Assembly (NCBI RefSeq): GCF_004368785.1
Contig: NZ_SODM01000009.1
Location: forward strand, 62,001-126,000
Direction of reading: 5' to 3'
DNA from: Flavobacterium sp. 270
Lineage (GTDB): Bacteria; Bacteroidota; Bacteroidia; Flavobacteriales; Flavobacteriaceae
DNA length: 64,000 nucleotides
In this document: piece by piece, positions 60,075-64,000 of the stretch
Layout of the letters: every line of letters starts with the position of its first letter
How positions within the stretch are numbered: position 1 is the first letter of the stretch
Program-made: the position numbers and the translations under genes
Notes under the pieces: model-generated
Told to the model about the DNA's origin: nothing
Databases searched by the model: none
What the model saw: only the letters and a program-made list of their open reading frames with translations

Positions 60075-61796
60075 TTATTTTAAAGTGAAGTATTCGGCGA
60101 GAGGTCCAAGAGCAAGCGCCGGAAAGAAAGATAAAGCTGCAATAATGGCGATTACAGCAAAAACCATTATCCCAAAAATGGACGTATCTGTTTTTAAAGT
60201 TCCCGCACTTTCCGGAATGTATTTTTTATTAGCCAATAAACCTGCAATCGCTAATGGCCCAATTATCGGGATAAAACGGCTTAACAATAAAACAATTCCA
60301 GTAGTGATATTCCAAAAAGGATTATTATCTCCTAAACCTTCAAAACCAGAACCATTGTTGGCTGCGCTCGAAGTGTATTCGTATAACATTTCAGAAAATC
60401 CATGATTTCCTGGATTGTTGAGCCAAGCTGTTGCATTTCCGTTAAACCAATATCCCATTGCGGTATCATGTGCAGCAAAATAAGAAGCCAAAGCGGTTCC
60501 TGATAATATTAACAAAGGATGAAGAATGGCGATGAAAGCAGCAATTTTAACTTCCCGTGCTTCGATTTTCTTTCCTAAAAATTCAGGAGTTCGACCAACC
60601 ATTAAACCAGAAATAAATACTGCCAGAATAATAAAGATGTAAAAGTTGAGGTAACCAACGCCACAGCCGCCATAAAAAGCATTTACCATCATAGCCAATA
60701 ACTGCATAGCGCCAGAAACCGGCATAGAACTATCGTGCATACTGTTTACAGAACCTGTTGAAATCACAGTGGTAGCAATACTCCAAAAACCTGAAATCGC
60801 TGGACCAAAACGGACTTCTTTTCCTTCCATTGCTCCGGTTGTTTGTGCGATTCCCATTTTTGTAATGGCTGGATTTCCGTTCAGTTCGCTTGAAATTGTT
60901 GGAATTACAAGAAGTAAAAATCCAATCGTCATTACGCCAAAAATGATATAAGAAAATTTTCTTTTGTTTAAGAAAAATCCAAGCGCAAAAATCATAGCAA
61001 ACGGAACAATCATTTGCGCCCAAAGTTCAACAGCATTAGTTAAATAAGTTGGATTTTCTAACGGATGTGCCGAATTGGCTCCAAAAAAACCACCGCCATT
61101 TGTACCTATATGTTTAATCGCAATAAAAGCAGCTGCAGGTCCGCGGGAAACTTCTACTTTATCACCTTGTAAAGTGGTAATGGCATCTTTTCCTTCAAAA
61201 GTCATTGGCGTTCCGCTGAAAACCAAAACTATTGCAACTATTGCAGAAAGGGGTAATAAAATACGAGTGCAGCTTTTAATGAAATTGTTGTAGAAATTTC
61301 CAAGTTTATCGGTCGTTCTTTCTTTCATTGCCGTAAAAACCATTACGGCAGCTGCAATTCCGACTCCGGCAGATACAAATTGCAGAAACATTAAAAGCAT
61401 TTGAGATAAATAGGAAACACCACTTTCGCCAGAATAATGTTGTAAGTCACAGTTAACTAGAAACGAAATAGCAGTATTAAACGCCAAATCTGGAGACATA
61501 GACGGATTGTTATCCGGATTCAAAAACAACGAACCCTGAAACATCAGAACAAAAAAGCAAAGAAAGAACCAAACCATATTGATGCTTAAAAGTGCTTTAA
61601 GATGTTGTTTCCAGTTCATTTCTTCAGCCGGATTTATACCGCTGATTTTAAAAATAAATTTTTCAATTGGATTGAAAATTGGGTCAAGAAGCGTTTTGTT
61701 CCCCATAAATACTTTAGCAATATATTTTCCGAATGGAATTGCTAAAACAATTGTCAGGATAAAAATACCTACGACGCCTATTAATTCTGTATTCAT
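60075..61796 (-). CDS. kdpA: Potassium-transporting ATPase subunit KdpA
   Basis: A 573-aa ion-binding channel-like subunit with about ten membrane helices and four selectivity-filter-like loops, for example FLVNCDLQHYSGE, GTNGGGFFGANSAHPLENPT, NAFYGGCGVGYLNF and SSAANNGSGFEGLGDNNPF. The length fits the family (E. coli 557 aa). kdpF lies 56 nt upstream and kdpB 18 nt downstream. Confidence 0.98.
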   Translation of the reverse strand: MNTELIGVVGIFILTIVLAIPFGKYIAKVFMGNKTLLDPIFNPIEKFIFKISGINPAEEMNWKQHLKALLSINMVWFFLCFFVLMFQGSLFLNPDNNPSMSPDLAFNTAISFLVNCDLQHYSGESGVSYLSQMLLMFLQFVSAGVGIAAAVMVFTAMKERTTDKLGNFYNNFIKSCTRILLPLSAIVAIVLVFSGTPMTFEGKDAITTLQGDKVEVSRGPAAAFIAIKHIGTNGGGFFGANSAHPLENPTYLTNAVELWAQMIVPFAMIFALGFFLNKRKFSYIIFGVMTIGFLLLVIPTISSELNGNPAITKMGIAQTTGAMEGKEVRFGPAISGFWSIATTVISTGSVNSMHDSSMPVSGAMQLLAMMVNAFYGGCGVGYLNFYIFIILAVFISGLMVGRTPEFLGKKIEAREVKIAAFIAILHPLLILSGTALASYFAAHDTAMGYWFNGNATAWLNNPGNHGFSEMLYEYTSSAANNGSGFEGLGDNNPFWNITTGIVLLLSRFIPIIGPLAIAGLLANKKYIPESAGTLKTDTSIFGIMVFAVIAIIAALSFFPALALGPLAEYFTLK

Positions 61797-61852
61797 AATT
61801 TTGAGATTATTTTTTAAGATGTGAATGGATTTGAGAATCTGAACTTCTCAAA

Positions 61853-61930
61853 TCAGAACTTTTCAGGTTTGATTAATACGTAAATCAAATACAAGAAAAC
61901 AGCGATTGAAATAATAAATAGTGCGGTCAT
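61853..61930 (-). CDS. kdpF: Potassium-transporting ATPase subunit KdpF
   Basis: A 25-aa peptide, MTALFIISIAVFLYLIYVLI followed by KPEKF, read on the minus strand from ATG 61930 to TGA 61853. One membrane helix ending in the Y-x-L-I-x-P-E-x-F signature is diagnostic for KdpF, the lipid-like stabiliser of KdpFABC. The gene sits directly before kdpA, and only 3 nt separate it from the stop of another tiny membrane ORF upstream. Confidence 0.95.
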   Translation of the reverse strand: MTALFIISIAVFLYLIYVLIKPEKF

Positions 61931-61933
61931 GAT

Positions 61934-62017
61934 TTAGATATTTTCAAAAAATTCAACAGAGAGAAAACAAATCGCAAACAGTATAACTGCAAGCCCGAGT
62001 AAAAGAAATGTGATCAT
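61934..62017 (-). CDS. 27-aa single-helix membrane peptide upstream of kdpF
   Basis: An ORF from ATG 62017 to TAA 61934 encodes MITFLLLGLAVILFAICFLS followed by VEFFENI. It is a one-helix membrane peptide of nearly the same length as KdpF, with a charged C-terminus, and its stop lies 3 nt before the kdpF ATG, so the two could be translationally coupled. It is too short for ordinary gene callers. It lacks the KdpF PExF ending. Whether it is a second KdpF-like subunit, a regulator or chance cannot be told from one genome. Confidence 0.6.
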   Translation of the reverse strand: MITFLLLGLAVILFAICFLSVEFFENI

Positions 62018-62063
62018 TATTATTTTAGATTTAAGATTTTAGAGTTTAGATTTTTTAAAGTTT

Positions 62064-62345
62064 TTATACTCCGGAAGTATTAACTTGTTTGATATATTCC
62101 GCTTTAAGCGTTTGAGGGAAAAGATGAGAAATATTACAGTGTCGCATTTCCATAAAAGAAGAAACCGAAAAGATATAGACATTAGAAATGGCATTTTTGG
62201 TTTCGATACTTCCAGATATAAATAAACGTTCGGCAAGAGCCAGGCATTTTTTAGCGCGAACGATATTACCAGAAATAATAGATTTTTTGGTAATCTCGGC
62301 AAAACGTTCAGCTTGTTTGTAGATTGAGGTAACTTGATTTTTCAT
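62064..62345 (-). CDS. Uncharacterised 93-aa protein, first gene of the kdp operon
   Basis: A 93-aa protein, probably cytoplasmic, that I cannot name. It is mostly helical with two Cys (KKCLALAER; MRHCNISHLF) and a conserved-looking core QAERFAEITKKSIISGNIVR and SVSSFMEMRHCNISHL. It lies 46 nt before the 27-aa membrane ORF, and 117 nt downstream of a terminator and a palindrome, so it leads the kdp transcript. Similar small proteins appear ahead of kdpF in other Bacteroidota as far as I recall. A competing frame (62039-62302) overlaps it and has a worse, non-conserved composition. Confidence 0.65.
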   Translation of the reverse strand: MKNQVTSIYKQAERFAEITKKSIISGNIVRAKKCLALAERLFISGSIETKNAISNVYIFSVSSFMEMRHCNISHLFPQTLKAEYIKQVNTSGV

Positions 62346-62439
62346 TTGGATGAAATTTTAATGTTCTCTCTCCTTATGCCAAAATATGTTCCGTAAAAAT
62401 GAAAATGTGTCTAAAGTGCTGTAGAATAAGAGATTATTG

Positions 62440-62465
62440 TTTTGTGCCAAAAATGGAGCACAAAA
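62440..62465. promoter_or_regulatory. Palindrome upstream of the kdp operon, candidate activator site
   Basis: TTTTGTGC (62440-62447) and GCACAAAA (62458-62465) are perfect 8-bp arms separated by 10 nt, centred about 107 nt before the first kdp-operon start codon. The spacing and symmetry suit an enhancer for the NtrC-type regulator encoded just upstream. A TTGGCA sequence nearer the gene (62377-62382, minus strand) could be a -24 element, but the matching -12 GC is missing. Confidence 0.4.
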
Positions 62466-62491
62466 AAAGCCTATCAAAATGATAAGCTTTT
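62462..62491 (-). terminator. Terminator after the sigma-54 regulator gene
   Basis: On the minus strand AAGCTTATCA pairs with TGATAGGCTT, followed by a run of T. It would stop the regulator transcript and implies that the kdp operon has its own promoter. Confidence 0.75.
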
Positions 62492-62525
62492 ATTAAAATG
62501 ATATGATTTCTTAAGTTTCACGTTT

Positions 62526-62623
62526 CCTGCAAGGTTTTCAAAACCTTGTAGGTATTCTATTTAAACTATGTTATTCAAATTGTCTAAAAATTTAAACCTA
62601 CAAGGTTTTGAAAACCTTGCAGG
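62526..62623. repeat. 27-bp perfect inverted repeat, arms themselves palindromic
   Basis: Arms 62526-62552 and 62597-62623 (core AAGGTTTTCAAAACCTT) are perfect complements separated by 44 nt. Each arm is itself nearly self-complementary. Part of it (AACCTTGTAGGTATT) recurs at about 57073-57087. The element ends 5 nt after the stop of the regulator gene. Confidence 0.85.
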
Positions 62624-62628
62624 AGCAA

Positions 62629-63966
62629 CTATAAATTATATTCATCCAATTTTCGATACAACGTCGCAATTCCAATTTCTAATAATCTTGCCGTCTCCGC
62701 TTTATTGCCTTTTGTATAATTTAAAACCTTCTGAATATGAAGTTTTTCAATACTCTGCATCGAAAAAGCGGACATTGATTTGGAAGTTTTTTCCGTTTGA
62801 TGCTGCATTTCATAAGGCAAAACATCCGGCGTTAAAATACTGTCACTTAAAATAACCGAACGTTCGATAATATTTTTAAGTTCACGAATATTTCCCGGCC
62901 AGGAATAATTTTCTAATTTCTGAATAAAATCATCTGAGATTTCTAAAGTTTTCTTATTCGTTTTTTCAGAAAATTGTTTAACGAAAAAATAAACCAAAAG
63001 CGGAATATCTTTAACTCTTTCTTTAAGCGAAGGCAGTTTTATTTCGAAAATATTCAAACGAAAATATAAATCAGAACGAAAACGATGTGCTTCGCTTTCT
63101 TCTTTTAAATCTCGGTTTGTAGCGGCAATCAATCTGAAATTAGATTTTTTTGAAGTTGTATCTCCAACCGGAATATATTCGCTGGTTTCTAAAACGCGTA
63201 ATAATTTAGCCTGAAGATCAATTGGCATTTCACCAATTTCGTCCAAAAACAAAGTGCCGCCATTTGCTTCTTCAATAAAACCTTTTTTATCTTTCAAAGC
63301 CCCCGTAAAAGCGCCTTGTTTATGACCGAAAAGTTCACTTTCCAAAATTTCTTTGCTAAAAGTACTGCAATTCAGAGCGACAAAAGATTTGCCGACACGA
63401 TTACTGTTCTCATGAATCGCTTGCGCAAAAACCTCTTTTCCCGTTCCGGTTTCTCCAGTCAGTAAAACAGTCGAATCGGTTTTGGCAACCCTTTTTGCTA
63501 AATCAACAACTTGTTCAATTCCTTTTGATTTACCTATAATAGTATCAAATGAATATTTATCGCCAATGCGTTTTTCTAACTGCTGTACTTTTTTCTGTAA
63601 TTGTACTTTTTCAACCGCTTTATAAAGGAGCGGAATAATTTTATCATTATCATCACCTTTTACGATATAATCAAAAGCACCATTTTTCATGGCTTGAACG
63701 CCGTCCGGAATATTTCCGAAAGCCGTTAGCAGAATAACTTCCGTTAATGGAAAACTTCCTTTTATATTTTGAAGAAAATCAACGCCGTTTCCGTCAGGCA
63801 ATTTTACATCACACAAAACCACATCAATATCCGTTTGTTCCAATTTTTTAAAACCAGATTTTAAATCTTTCGCTTCAAAAACTTCAAAACCTTCCGATTT
63901 TACGATGCGTGCGAGCAGACTTCTTAGTTTTTCTTCGTCGTCTATAATTAAAATTTTATGTACCAT
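62629..63966 (-). CDS. Sigma-54-dependent response regulator (NtrC family) of the kdp island
   Basis: A 445-aa regulator with a receiver domain (Asp53 in LCDVKLPDG), an AAA+ domain with Walker A GETGTGKE (171-178), the sigma-54 contact loop GAFTGA (218-223) and Walker B GGTLFLDEIG (236-245), and a Fis-type helix-turn-helix at the C-terminus (KGNKAETARLLEIGIATLYR). It activates sigma-54 promoters after phosphorylation. It lies immediately upstream of the kdp operon and there is no KdpE (OmpR type) here, so it is the probable activator, paired with the kinase at 52550. The start ATG is at 63966; 34 nt remain upstream in the window. Confidence 0.93.
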   Translation of the reverse strand: MVHKILIIDDEEKLRSLLARIVKSEGFEVFEAKDLKSGFKKLEQTDIDVVLCDVKLPDGNGVDFLQNIKGSFPLTEVILLTAFGNIPDGVQAMKNGAFDYIVKGDDNDKIIPLLYKAVEKVQLQKKVQQLEKRIGDKYSFDTIIGKSKGIEQVVDLAKRVAKTDSTVLLTGETGTGKEVFAQAIHENSNRVGKSFVALNCSTFSKEILESELFGHKQGAFTGALKDKKGFIEEANGGTLFLDEIGEMPIDLQAKLLRVLETSEYIPVGDTTSKKSNFRLIAATNRDLKEESEAHRFRSDLYFRLNIFEIKLPSLKERVKDIPLLVYFFVKQFSEKTNKKTLEISDDFIQKLENYSWPGNIRELKNIIERSVILSDSILTPDVLPYEMQHQTEKTSKSMSAFSMQSIEKLHIQKVLNYTKGNKAETARLLEIGIATLYRKLDEYNL

Positions 63967-64000
63967 TTATGGGATTGCTAAAAGCGAATGTTATTTTAAA

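Noticed and set aside
61934..62017. The 27-aa ORF as a simple duplicate of kdpF
   Set aside because: Length and topology are alike, but the diagnostic PExF ending of KdpF is missing, so I list it as unknown rather than as kdpF.
62039..62302. An 87-aa minus-strand frame overlapping the 93-aa gene
   Set aside because: It shares DNA with the 62064-62345 frame, has a composition unlike a real protein, and the other frame has the better start and position at the head of the kdp operon.
62371..62450. A canonical sigma-54 promoter for the kdp operon (TTGGCA and TTGGCAC matches)
   Set aside because: Neither match has GC ten bases after the GG, so I kept it only as a weak remark and did not list a promoter.

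Overview
The window looks like chromosomal DNA of a Flavobacterium or a very close relative (Bacteroidota, Flavobacteriaceae). The evidence is the low-GC sequence, promoters with a TAnnTTTG -7 element, almost no Shine-Dalgarno sequences except in front of rpsU, a DUF3467 gene after rpoC, exosortase N with its VIT-domain partner, a Kdp operon driven by an NtrC-type regulator, and many palindromic intergenic repeats of the kind common in this group. I see no rRNA, CRISPR array, insertion sequence or prophage.

Layout. 1-3.3 kb: the 5' part of an amino-acid permease running off the left edge, a helix-hairpin-helix protein and an acyl-CoA dehydrogenase. 3.5-19 kb: the gene-expression core (rpsU, xerC, hpf, tRNA-Thr/Tyr/Thr, tuf, tRNA-Trp, secE, nusG, rplKAJL, rpoB, rpoC, DUF3467). 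19-30 kb: a cysteine-motif protein, prfC, an archaeal-like GH13 alpha-amylase lipoprotein, a SurA-like isomerase, MoxR, and the exosortase N / VIT pair. 30-36 kb: two unrelated-architecture aconitases (acnB, acnA) side by side. 36-46 kb: a kelch protein, a LysM-NlpC/P60 endopeptidase, a two-component pair, a trans-aconitate methyltransferase-like enzyme, small secreted or membrane proteins and a second permease. 46-52.4 kb: DUF1810, AlkB-like dioxygenase, umuDC with a divergent self-cleaving repressor, an SRPBCC-ArsR-DinB operon, a GNAT enzyme and a PAP2 phosphatase. 52.5-64 kb: a complete high-affinity potassium uptake island.

The potassium island is the most integrated system here. Read in the direction of transcription (minus strand) it contains a sigma-54-type response regulator, a 93-aa protein of unknown function, an unannotated 27-aa single-helix membrane peptide, kdpF (25 aa), kdpA, kdpB, kdpC, an outer-membrane beta-barrel protein, a stand-alone KdpD sensor module (KdpD + USP only) and a separate membrane histidine kinase. 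Thus the usual KdpD/KdpE pair is replaced by a split sensor plus an NtrC-like activator, and an outer-membrane channel is built into the operon. Its spacers are full of inverted repeats.

Other points of interest are the strong Shine-Dalgarno of rpsU (self-regulation by bS21), the dedicated one-enzyme/one-substrate exosortase system, candidate operators for the umuDC repressor and the ArsR regulator, and a possible small RNA at 19.1 kb. Several start codons were moved from TTG/GTG extensions to internal ATGs because the extensions run through promoter elements or intergenic repeats.
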